Assembly (NCBI GenBank): GCA_004431415.1
Contig: QPMI01000113.1
Span: 62,001-126,000 of the forward strand
Source of the DNA: Cyanophora paradoxa
Lineage: Eukaryota; Glaucocystophyceae; Cyanophorales; Cyanophoraceae
Length of the DNA: 64,000 bases
Direction: 5' to 3'
The notes under the pieces: generated by a model
Database searches by the model: none
Seen by the model: the letters and a program-made list of their open reading frames with translations, nothing else
Told to the model about the DNA's origin: nothing
Translations under genes and position numbers: made by a program
Shown here: piece after piece, positions 11,926-22,400 of the stretch
Numbering within the stretch: the first letter of the stretch is position 1
Layout of the letters: every line of letters starts with the position of its first letter

Positions 11926-11969
11926 AGGGCGCCGCCGGTGGCCCGCCCCGGCCCGCCCTCGACGCGTGA
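9205..11969 (+). CDS. TBCE: tubulin-folding cofactor E
   Basis: The full cofactor E layout is present. An N-terminal CAP-Gly domain (WVGVEWDEEGRGKHDG; GSFLKADKVETG) is followed by a linker (PIQLVGMQKVAQKQS) like that between CAP-Gly and LRRs in TBCE. Leucine-rich repeats follow (IEELDVGNNLLWEW, LATLMLTGNRM, LEELHLCGNGL, LRLLNAEGNAL, LERLLLSGNPL, LVELRLQGNPL). A C-terminal ubiquitin-like domain (MTVAKLKVLMQQLFKVEARR once spliced) ends the conserved part. TBCE helps assemble and dissociate alpha/beta-tubulin. After the ubiquitin-like domain is a Glu/Arg-rich, coiled-coil-like tail (RRAQEEAERRQREERAREER) ending in a polyalanine run and TGA at 11967-11969; this extension is unusual for the family. 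Short C-rich introns with GCAG acceptors interrupt the gene. Confidence 0.9.
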
Positions 11970-12592
11970 CGCCGCCGGCTGCGTGGATGTCCTTCGCGGA
12001 ATGCAGTGTGCGGTTGTCAGCCGAACAGGCGAGCGGGGGGTGGCGCTGTAATGGAACGGGCGGCCGCCGGGCTGGCGCGATCTCGGACTAGTACTCGAGC
12101 TAGCGCTCGCGGCGCCGGCCCGTTGCGGCGGCGGGAGTTTGGGGTCTGCGCATCGATAACACGGGCGGACTAGCTAGCGCTGCGGACAACCAAGATCTAT
12201 CGATCCGAATCCCCCTGGGATCCCTATAGCTACGTATACAGGCTCGAGGAGGCGCGCGCCGGCCGAAGGGCATGCGCATGCTGCGGGCCTGCTGCGCATG
12301 CTGCGGGCCTGCGCTGCGCCGCTAGCTGCGCTCGCCGCTATACGCGCTAGCTGCGCTCGCCGCTGCGCGGCGCCGGCGTGCGCACTGGCTCCTCAGGGGG
12401 GTACCTCTTAAGTGACGCGTCAGACGTCACACAGCTAGGGGCGCACAAGTCAAGTTGACTGTCGCCACCATCTTAAGAGGGCGGCTACGCAACCGGACGA
12501 GCTCCCAGCCTGCGTTCACCCCCTGAACCACAAAGGAAGCATCAAAGGAAGCTTGCGGAACAGTAGCGGCTTGAGCAACTTGCGGCCACAAC
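11970..12592. other. intergenic region, rich in 6-bp palindromes
   Basis: No gene is seen. The sequence packs many 6-bp palindromes at close spacing: ACTAGT, CTCGAG, GCTAGC, AGCGCT, ATCGAT, AGATCT, GGATCC, GGCGCC. Near 12282-12370 short repeats such as GCATGCTGCGGGCCT and GCTAGCTGCGCTCGCCGCT occur in tandem. It must contain the PFK promoter. Confidence 0.5.
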
Positions 12593-15386
12593 ATGGAGAA
12601 CGTCGCTTTTACAGCGTTGGCACCCGCACCTGCGGCGCGGGGTATTCCTGGCAAAGTTGATTCTTTCCGGCGCGCCCCGGCGGCCGTTTCGGCGGCTTCG
12701 TCCAGCTTTGCGGGTCGCCAGCTGCACGCGCCGCCGACCAGGAGATTCAACTTCCAGAGTGCCAGGAGCGATGCTGTTCCGTCCAAGACAGGCGACAAAT
12801 TCGGCCCTGTGCACGGCGTGTCGACCTCCGGCGGCGTCACGAAGTTCGAGATGAGCCAGCCGGCGATGCCGGAGGTGGGCGCTTTCAAGCAGGTCCCCGC
12901 GGACGCGCACGGGAACACCATCACGGTCCAGTATACGGTGCGGCGTGGCTCGCGAGCGCGCTCACATCGCGCCCTCACGCAGCGCAGGTGGACACTGAGA
13001 CGATGCGCATCCCGCGGATCACTGGTGCACCGCTCGCTGTCCCCGTAGGGCACGGCTTCGGGTTCCCTGACGGGCCGAACCTCAGACTACATGCCGAACC
13101 TTGAGACCTACCCTTCACCGCTCACGGGTACGGACAGCACAGCGCAGAGGGCCATAGCAGCGAACTTACACGCGCCGGCCAGACAACGAGGAGGTCGAGC
13201 CTCACTGGTCCTTCCACGGCCGCTGGATCACCGATGGTGCGCCCCGCGCTTTCGCTGGGGGCGCTCCTCCCGCGCGGCAGCGGCGCCCGACGCGGCGGGC
13301 CGGGGCCGGTGCGCAGGCTCGTACGTCGACCTGAACATCGTGCAGTGCGACGCCTCCCCATTCCCTGCCAGCCGGCGGCCCCCCGTCTGAGGCGGGCCCT
13401 GCAGCGACCCCGAGGAGCGGTCGGACATGAAGGCGCGCCGGCCGGCCGCGCGCGCCGGGGCCCGAGGTGACGGGGACGGCAGATGGCGCTGACGCGGGCG
13501 GGCCCGCGCGAGCGCGTCTTCTTCAAGCCGGAGGAGGTCACGGCGGCGGTCGTCTCCTGCGGCGGCCTCTGCCCTGGTCCGCTCGCCCTCCCCGCCGCCG
13601 CCGCCGCCTCCGACGCCGCCCGTGAAGGCATGAACGTGGTGATCCGCGAGCTCGTGATGACGCTGTCGCACAACTACGGGGTGAAGAAGATCCTGGGCAT
13701 CCAGTGCGGGTACCGCGGCTTCTACGACGAGAAGCTGCCGCCCGTGGAGCTGAACCCCGAGCTGGTGGAGACGGCCCACGAGGAGGGCGGCACCCTCCTC
13801 CGCTCCTCCCGCGGCGGCTTCGACCGCGCCAAGATCGTCGACGCCATCGAGAAGAGGGGGATCAACATGCTGTACGTGATCGGGGGCCCCGGTCCCGCGA
13901 TCACGTACCCCCCGACCGGATCGCAGATACGTGATCGGGGGCGACGGGACGCACAGGGGGGCGAATGCTATCTACGAGGAGTGCCGCAAGCGCGGCCTCA
14001 AGGTCGCCGTCGCCGGCATCCCCAAGACCGTCCGCACCCGCCCCGCCGCCCCGCCCCGCCCCCGGCGCGGGGCGCAGGGCGTTCAACTTCACTCACACTT
14101 GATTTTTTTCGAAACAAAGATTGACAATGACATCCAGGCGAGCCGGCGCCCCCGCCCCCGCCCGCCCCGCCCCGCCGCGCGCCTGAGGGGCGGGGCAGTA
14201 CCTGGACAAGAGCTTCGGGTTCGACACGGCAGTCGAAGAAGCAGTGAAGGCCATCGAGTCCGCCTACGGTCCGCCCCCTCCGGCCCCGCCCTGCCGCCCG
14301 CCCCCGCCCGCCCGCCTCACCCCCCCGCCGCGCAGTGGAGTCGCGCTGCTACCCCAACGGGATCGGTGTGGTGAAGCTGATGGGGCGCAACTCGGGCTTC
14401 ATCGCAATGCACGCGGCCCTCGCGTCGCGCGTCGTCGACGTCTGCCTCATCCCCGAGTGAGGCCCCGGCCCGCGGCCCCGCCCCGAGGGGCCCCCGACTC
14501 ACCCCGCCGCAGGATCACGTTCCACCTGAACGGCAAGTGGGGCCTGCTCGAGTGCGCCCGGCCCGGCCCGGCCCGCCCCTGGCCCCCCCGGGGGGCGAGG
14601 CGAGGGGCGGCAGGCACGTGCGACGGGTGACGGCGGAGAAGGGCCACTGCGTGGTGGTGGTGGCGGAGGGGGCGGGGCAGGAGCTCCTCCCCGAGAGCGG
14701 CGCGACGGACGCGTCGGGCAACAAGCGCCTCGGCGACATCGGCCGCTTCCTCGCGGAGCGCATCAAGGCGCACTACGACGCCGCCGGGGAGGAGTCGAAC
14801 GTGAAATACGTCGACGTCCGCCCGCTTTCGCCCCGGGCCTGTCTTCCCTGCATTCCTGAGCCTCCTCTCCCTCCCCTGCGCAGCCGACGTACATGATCCG
14901 CTCCGTGAAGGCCAACGCCAGCGACGCCCTGTACTGCTCCCTCCTCGCCCAGGCCCGCCCCCACCCCCGCCCCCGCCCCCGCCCCCGCCCCCGCCCCGCG
15001 CCGAGGGGCGGGGCACAGAACGCGGTGCACGGGACCTTCGCCGGCTTCACGGGCTTCTCCGCCGGCCGCGTCAACCACAAGCAGGCCCGCCCCCGCCCCG
15101 CCCCCGCCCCGCCCCGACCCGCCCCGCCTCACCCGCCCCCGCCCCCGCAGGTCTACTTGCCGATCCAGTCGATCTGCAACAAGCCGCGCGGGGTGGACCC
15201 GCAGGGCCGCTACTGGTACTCCCTGATGTTCCTCACGCGGCAGCCCGACTTCAACCACGGCCTCACCAGTGCGCCCCGCCCGCCCCGCCCCGCGAGCCGC
15301 CGCCCTGCCGCGCCGCTCTCTCACCCCGGCCGGCCCCGCGCCGCGCGGCAGCCACCGAGGTCGACTGCGGCGTCAAGCTCGACTAA
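12593..15386 (+). CDS. ATP-dependent 6-phosphofructokinase, plant-type, probably plastid-targeted
   Basis: It phosphorylates fructose 6-phosphate to the 1,6-bisphosphate. Diagnostic motifs appear in order across exons: [49 protein letters not shown] (split by an intron), [49 protein letters not shown] and [10 protein letters not shown]. The GGDGT loop and TIDNDI are those of ATP-dependent rather than PPi-dependent enzymes. The N terminus ([17 protein letters not shown], then Ser/Ala/Arg-rich) looks like a transit peptide. Introns include 13872-13926 (GT-AG, with a duplicated edge), 14030-14119 (GT-AG, AT-rich 3' end) and 14138-14198 (GC-AG). Some introns hold (CCCCCG)n runs. The last exon ends GVKLD and TAA at 15384-15386. 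Confidence 0.88.
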
Positions 15387-15571
15387 GGGCCAGGGCGCCC
15401 CCGGCCGGACCCGAGCCGCCATTTCCCCAGCGGCAGGCGTGAGCTAGCTGCACGCAGCAGATTAGAAACGGCAGGCGCGAGCCTGCGTGCCCGCAGATGT
15501 CCTTTACGACGCATAATGTAGTCACACTATAGTTTTAGGCCTCGCAACCTCACTCACAAACCATTGAGCCG

Positions 15572-15653
15572 AACCTTTCCTCAGATTTTATAGAGTAAAG
15601 CAGACAATACGCAACCTTTCCTCAGATTCTATAGAGTAGAGCAGACACTACGC
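15572..15653. repeat. 41-bp tandem duplication
   Basis: A 41-bp unit starting AACCTTTCCTCAGATT occurs twice head to tail (15572-15612 and 15613-15653), differing at three positions. It lies between the convergent 3' ends of PFK and TTC27 in a locally AT-richer stretch with no gene. Confidence 0.85.
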
Positions 15654-15719
15654 AACCGCAGACAGCTGATGGCTGATGCGGAGAGGGGGCTGGGGTCGAG
15701 AGGGAGAGGGGGCCCGGTA

Positions 15720-18700
15720 CTATGCGCTAGCGCTACCGCCGGCGTCGGGGGAGGCGGGGGGGTCGGCGGGTTCTGCGGCGGCCTCGCCGTCGGGGGGGCC
15801 CGCGGGGGCCGAGGCGGGGGCCTTCTCCCAGCAGGCTGAGAGGCGCGGGAGCAGGCACTGCAGCCTGCTGAACGGCTCCGACTTGCCGTGCAGCTCCTGC
15901 GCGCCCCGCCATCTCAGCGCCCCCGCGCCCCGCGCCCCGCCCGCCTCGCACCTTGGCGCGCTCGGCGACGCGCTCGGCGGCGAGCTTGGTGCCGTAGAGG
16001 GCGGTCTTGGAGGCGGCGCCGGGGTGCTCCTCGTGGAAGACCAGCGCGTCGTGCACGGCCCCCACGATCAGCTCGAAGCGCGCCGCGTCCGCCTCCCACC
16101 CGCTGCAGCGCGCCTCGGCGCCGGGGCGGGGCGCGGGGGGGCGCGGGGGCCGGGGCGGGCGGGCGGGACGGGCCTGGACTGGAGGGAGCGGAAGCGCTTC
16201 ATGAGGCAGTCGAGCTCCTTGTCGAGGCTCCCGTACAGCCGGTGGTACCGCCCGTACACCCGCCACAGCTGCCCCCGCCGGGGCGATCGGCGCCGGGCGG
16301 GCCGCACAGGCGTGGCGGGCAGCAGCACCTCGGGGTTCGTGCTCGTCTTGGAGGCGATGCGCCCGAGGAGCTGCCCCATGCTCCGCTGCGCGCCGGCGGG
16401 GTCGGGCGGGGGCGGGGGCGGGGGCGGGGCGGGGGCACCTGGAGGCGGGACTTGGCGCCGGCGGCGCCCGAGTCGTCGACGGGGAGGTCCCGCTCCATCA
16501 CCTTCACCAGCAGCTCCAGGATCTGAGCCCCGCGCCGTCACCCTCTGCGGGCGGCCCGGCCGGCGGGGCGGGGCGGGCGGCGCCTCGGTGTCGAACTCCT
16601 TCTCGTCGGGCTTGAGGTCCATGAGGACGTTGAGGGCGCTGATGGCGTGCTGGAACTTGCCGATGTCCATGGAGACGTGGAGGAAGTTCTGCCACATCCG
16701 CCACGACTCGTGCCGCTGCCGCAGGCCCTCCTGCAGCGCCACCCACGCCTCCGGCCTGCCCCCCCGTGAGCGCCGGCGGGGCGCGCGGCGCGGGGCCCCC
16801 GCACTTCTTGCCGAGCTTTATGTTGATCGCGGCGATGTTGTTCCACGAGTCCGAGTCCTGCCCGAGACTGTGAGGGCGGGGCGGGGCGGGGCAAGGCGGG
16901 GCGGGGCAAGGCGGGGCGGGGCGGGGCGGGGCGGGGCGGGGCGCGCCTCAGGGTCGATCTGAACGACGCGCGTGAAGGCGACAAGCGCCGGCTCGAAGCG
17001 GTTCAGCTTCAGCTCCGCGCACGCCATCAGGAACCAGGCCGACTGCGAAGGCGCTCGGGCGGCGGTGTGCTACGCCGGGGGCGGGGCGGGCGGGGCGGCC
17101 ACCTTGTAGAGGGGGTTGATCCCCACGGAGAGCTTGAAGTGGGCGATGGCGGCCTCCCACTGGGACCGGTGAGCGGGGCGAGGTGGGGGGCGGCGGGGGC
17201 GGGGCCCGCGCACATCGCCCTTGGAGAAGGCGACGCGGCCGAGGGAGCGCTGCGAGCGCCCCGAGCGGTGGTTCGAGACCTCCCACGCCCGCTCGTACCA
17301 CCTGCACCCCCCGCTCGCGTCCGAGGCCGGGGGGAGCGCGGGGCGGGGGCCGGGGTACCCCGCGTTGTCGGTGACGTCGCCGAGGAGGCACCAGAGGTTG
17401 GCGTTGCCGGCGTCGACCTCGAGGCGCTCGCGGATGAGCTCCTCCGCCTTGGAGCGCTTCTGCATGACGCGGTAGCAGTCGACCGCCTCCTCCCACATCT
17501 CGAGCTGCTGAAAGAGCTCGAGCGCCGACGCGCAGCAGCCGATGGACATGAATCCCTCGCCGAGCTCCTTCTTCAGCGACCACGTCGAGGGGAACGGCAG
17601 GTGGAAGACGTGCACGGCCCGCTCCGCCGCCCCCGGCTCCTTGTCCGCGAACTGCTCGACGAGCACCTGCAGCTGCAGCGTGCCGTGCTCGACCGTCTTC
17701 GGCCGCGCCCGCTCGACGCGCGTCTTCATGAGCAGGGTCGTGGAGTGGACCATCCAGTTGCGCGGCTGCGTCTCCAGGCGGGCGACGTAGGCGGCCATCT
17801 CCTCGAGGGTCTGCGTGTCCTTGGCCCCCTTGCTCTTCGCGTGGTTGCAGTAGCCCAGCACGATGGCCTGGTCGAGGGGCCGCAGCTCCTCGTCGATGCC
17901 CCGGCGCGCCCCCTTGCCCACCTCCCCCCCCTCCTCCAGTTTGATCCGCGGCAACAGGTCCCAGTCGTCCAGCTCCAGCTGCCGCGGCAGGCTCCCTTTC
18001 TCCCCCTCCCCGCCCGCCCCCGCCGCCCCGTCCGCCGGCTGCGCCGGCGACGCCTGGCACACGAGCTGCCCCGGGCGTCAGCGGGGCGGGGCGGCGCTTC
18101 GCGGGGCGGGGGCGCGCCTGGGAGACGAGGAAGGTCTGGAACTTGGTGCGCTTGCCGAGGACACCGGTGAGCTGCACGTGGAGGTTGGCGGCGGCGGCGG
18201 CCGCGTCCAGGTTCTCCACCACGGGGTTCGAGCGGTGGTAGAACGAGTGCATCAGCGCCAGCTCGAGGTGCGCCCTCGCCTTCAGCTCCCTGCCGCCCCG
18301 CCCCGCGCGTCAGGCCGAGCGGCGCGGGGCGGGGCGGGGCGCACGGGGCGTCGGCGAAGGCCTGGACGACGCCCCGCAGGCGCTCGTCCACGGGCGCCTT
18401 CAGCAGCGCCGCCGGCTCCGTCAGGCCCCGCTGCGCCCGCGTGAGGGTTCCAGGCGGAGAATCGTGACGCGCTGGGGCCGCACCTGGTGCATGAACATGG
18501 CGCGCGCGGCCCACCACGGGGCGCTCTGCGGGGCGGGCGGGCATCGGCTCGGAGGCGCGGCCCGGGCGGCGCGCGGTGCGGGCGCACGCGGCAGAGCGGG
18601 AGGGAAGAGGCGGCGGGGGCGAGGAGGGCGCTGGCGGCCAGGAGCATCTCCGGCGCGACGGCCTTCACGTACATCTGCTCGCCATTCCGCTCCAGCTGCG

Positions 18701-19352
18701 CGGCGCGGCTCGCCGGGGCGCTCCTCTCATGCAGCGCGCGCGCACTGGCCTTACCTGCTCCACCGACCATGCGCGCACTGCCGCGACGCGATCTGCGCCC
18801 TCTTTCGAGCGCGCGCCGGAGCGGTCCTGCGCGCGCGTTAGCTCCGCGCACGCGGCGAGCTGCGAAATGGTCTTCGCTAACCACAAACAGGGGAGGGATG
18901 GGCAGCTCGAGGGCGGGCGCCGGCCCTGTCCAGTTTCCTTGCGCGAAGAGGTGGACGCATGCGATCGCGACGCAGAGCGCTTGCCCTTCGCGCAGCGCCT
19001 GCTCGTCCTCGCTGCCGCTGCCGACGAACCGCCGCACGCTCTCCGTCACTTGCCGCTCCAGAACCTCGGGCCGCGCCTCCCGCAGCTCCCTCGCTGCGTC
19101 GCCCTCGCCCCTCGCGAAGATGGTGCCGAAGGGCTCGCCCTGCAGGGGGGCGGCGAACTCTCCCGCCAGAATTGCCTCGGCCATCTCCAAGAAGCGCCGC
19201 TCGTCGGCGCTCGCTGCGCACCGGGGAGCGCTCGAACCTTGGAAGCTGGGCGGGGTGCGCGCGGTGGCGTATGCACCATCATCGCGTCTCTGTGGTCTGG
19301 ACCTATCCGGCGCAAGCAGCGCGTCCTCCCACGCCCTCAGAACCGACGCCAT
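15720..19352 (-). CDS. TTC27: TTC27-like tetratricopeptide repeat protein
   Basis: The start at 19352 gives MASVLRAWEDALLAP, and the N-terminal third matches the helical region of TTC27 (ACVHLFAQGNWTGPA). The middle carries the family's signature region: FMSIGCCASALELFQQLEMW, EEAVDCYRVM, KAEELIRERLEVDAGNA, LWCLLGDVTD, then YERAWEVSNHRSGRSQRSLG. TPR units follow: AAIAHFKLSVGINPLY, LKLNRFEPALVAFTRVVQ and WQNFLHVSMDIGKFQHAI. The C terminus has ASKTALYGTKLAAERVAERA and ends near GGSASA with TAG at 15720-15722. TTC27 (yeast Emw1) is a conserved TPR scaffold; its biochemical role is poorly defined. Introns are short, C-rich on the coding strand and end in CAG or GCAG. It shares a 141-bp promoter interval with the divergent PLAT-PhoD gene. 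Confidence 0.88.
16867..16947. repeat. GGGGC-type intronic repeat
   Basis: About 80 bp of near-uninterrupted GCGGGGCGGGGC units, with two GGGGCAAGGC variants, lie in a TTC27 intron. The plus strand could form G-quadruplexes; the transcript (minus strand) is C-rich. Confidence 0.75.
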
Positions 19353-19493
19353 CGAGCGAAACTGTCAGGCTGTACCCCGGACCCGCCGCTCGGCGCTCGG
19401 CGCTCGGGGCTCGGACTTGGGGCTCTCGGCGCTGTGCATTTTTCAGCTCTATCGCTTGCGTAACTTTTCTATCGTTTATCGCCCATTTCATCC
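19353..19493. promoter_or_regulatory. 141-bp bidirectional promoter interval
   Basis: TTC27 starts at 19352 (-) and the PLAT-PhoD gene at 19494 (+), so this interval must serve both. It contains a short CGCTCGG repeat near 19387-19415 and a more AT-rich half near 19438-19490. No TATA box is seen. Confidence 0.55.
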
Positions 19494-22400
19494 ATGCGTG
19501 TGCGAATCATAGTGGTGACGGGTGGGCGCGCGAGCGCCGGCACCGACTCTAAGGTTTACGTGGAGCTCGTAGACGCTGCTGGTCACTCTACGGGCCCACT
19601 CGCGCTCGAGCAGGTACGCAGTTAACGTTCTTTTGCAGTACTAGTTCCGTGCAGCTGCAGCTGACGAGTCACAGGATGAGGACCTGGTTGGCGGCTTGCA
19701 TCTGCTTAAAAGCTTGCGCATGCGCGCATCGTCGCCTCTCATGCCACGCACACCTCGCAGCTCTACGCGAATGGGCCGACCGCGAAGCACGGAAGCTCGC
19801 GCCCCGTGGCAAACCCGCTCACCTCTTCTATCTGGGGCTGGAGGGGCCGTAGGACTTCACTTTTTGAGCGCAACGCTGTCGATTCCTTTGTAATCGAGGT
19901 GACGAGCTCGTTCCGTTGCTCGCCGCGATGCGCGCCGGCGCCTCGCCGTTTCGAATTCCGCACCCGAACGCGGTCGCGGAGCGCAGTGCAGGGAGATCGG
20001 TCCAGTCGCCAAGTTAGCGGTCTGGACGGACGGCAGCGGGCATTTCGCCGCCTGGTTCCCGGACCAGATTGTGGTTGAGGTCCGCGCGGCACCACAAGAC
20101 GCGACGGCTGTCCGGCCCCGCTCACCCTCGCCCGTTCGCGGCGCGTCGCAGATGGAGGACAGCAGCCAGTACGCCGCGACGTGCCGCGAGTGGATCCGCG
20201 GGGGCGCGCGCGACCGCCCCCGTGTCTACCCCACCCAGAAGATAAGGACAGAAGGGTGCCGGAGCCCTCTCACGTTCTACGCGGGCCTCGTCCTGACGCG
20301 GCGCAGATTCGATTCCGAGCTGGAGGCGTCACGCCGGGACCGAATGGAGAGGCCGCTCCTGGGCCCCGTGCGCGGACTCCGTCAGGCGGCGCCCAGACTG
20401 GAATCTGAACCCCCCCCGCAGGTCCTCGGGTTCCGCGGGCAGCAGGGGGACCGCTGGCGCCTCTCTGTTCTCCTCGTACCTCACGACCGCTCGGGGCAGG
20501 CCCCGGGGCCCCTCTCCTGGTCCCCCGCGGCGGGCCCCGCGGCTAGCCTCGCCGCCTCCGCCGCCGCCGCCCCGGGACCTGCGTCCGGGGCCGGCCACGG
20601 CGGCACGGCCGCCCCCGTCCGCATCCACAGCTACAACGACTACGGCGTTTACCGCTACGATTTCGACGTACCAATGGCTCCCAGCCAGAGCCTTGTGTAC
20701 AGGTGCGCGTACCCCCGTCCCGAGCACCCACCAACAACAACCTCTCTGAACCCAGCCTCCAGTTATAAGGTGGAGAGCGTGCCGGGGACGGGCCCGTTCG
20801 AGTTCGTCGTACCCCCCAGCAGCGCCTGCCCTCGGTACCGCGCCCCTTTCCTCCCCCCCCCCCCCTTTCCTCCCCCGAGGCCGGGCAGCTTCATGTTCTG
20901 CTCGTGCAACGGCGTGCCCGACTCGGCTGTGATCAAGCGCGAGGAGGGCATCAACGGGCTCTGGCTCTACGCCCGCGAGGACCACATCCGCCAGGCCCGC
21001 CCCCCTCCCCTACCCCCTCCCGCCGGGCAGCCCCTCCCCGTCTTATCCCGTCGGGCAGCCCTTCAACCTGCTGGTGATGGGCGGCGACCAGGTCTACGCC
21101 GATCCTAGTGAGCTTGGGCAAATTCCTGAGCAAAGATTTCTTGCTGATATTGCGTCTTTTTAGTGTGGTCGATCTGCCGGTACGCGCCGCAATCGAGCCT
21201 TCCTTCGGCCCCCGCGGTCGACGCGGGGGCAGGACGCTGCGGCGGTGGAGCGGGCTGCGGACGGAGGGCGCCAAGGTGCGCGCCAAGTGGAACGAGCAGG
21301 CCGCCAAGGAGGTGCGCCCCGCCCCGGCGGGCGCCCGAGGCCCCGAAGGCGGGGCCCCCGCCGAGGCGCCGCGGCGCAGGTGCGGGACTTCTACTGGAAC
21401 CTCTACACCGAGCAGTGGTCCGAGGTGCCCCGCGCCCCGCTCCGCCCGCGCCCAGGGGCCCCAGCCGAGGCGGCCCGACCGCCCCGCGCCGCAGCCGGAG
21501 CCCGGCTGGATGTTCGCGCGCGTGCCCATGGTCCGCGCGCCCCGGCCCGGCGGCGGCCGGCCCCGCGCACCTCCTCCCCCGCCGACGCGAGCGCGTGGCC
21601 GGGGCGGCGGGCGCAGGTGTGCATGTGGGACGACCACGACATCTTCGACGGGTTCGGCTCCTACGACGACGCCCGCCAGGTCCCGCCCCCCCCCCCCCCC
21701 CCTTCTGATGCTTCCCCCCCCGACCGCTGCGCCCGGGCCGCGCGCAGCACTGCTCGACCTACGCCGGCATCTTGTGCGCGGGCGCCCCCGCGGCTCTTGC
21801 TCCTTCCCCTTACGCGCGGTCCGGGGCCAGCGCCGAGGCCAGCGACGCCTTCCGCGTCTTCCAGGCCCGCTGCGACCCCGAGCTCGCCCTCTGCTACCAG
21901 CCCCGCCGTGCGCCCCGCCCCTCCTGCCCCCGCCCTCGCGCCCCCTTAGCGCCCCGCGCGCGCAGCCGGGGACACGCCCGGCGTCCTGCCCCCCGACTTC
22001 CGCGGCCCCTACGTCTCCGCGGTATCGCCCCCTCGCTCCGCGCCACCGAGCCTCGCTCGCTCCGCGCGACCGAGGGCCCCGCGCGCGCGCAGTTCCGCGC
22101 GGGGGCGGCGGGGATCGTGTGCCCGGACCTGCGCTCGCAGCGGAGCATCTCGCGGGTGATGGGCGAGGAGCAGTACGACGCCATCGCCCGCGTCGCCCGC
22201 CTCTGGGGCGCCGCCGCCGCGGCCGGCGCCCTCCCGCTGCGGGAGGCGGGACGAGGCCGGCCCCCGCGCCGGCCCCGCCGCTCCTCCTCTCCTCCGGCCA
22301 GCCGGCGGCGGCCCTGAGCGGGGCGCCCCCGCAGGCCTCCCGAGGCGCCCCCCCCTCCCAGGACTTCATCGAGATCTCGCCCGTCGCCCAGCGGCCCGCC

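Noticed and set aside
12060-12260. Cloning-vector polylinker contamination
   Set aside because: Similar palindrome-rich patches recur in several host intergenic regions, and no vector gene, promoter or origin is present.
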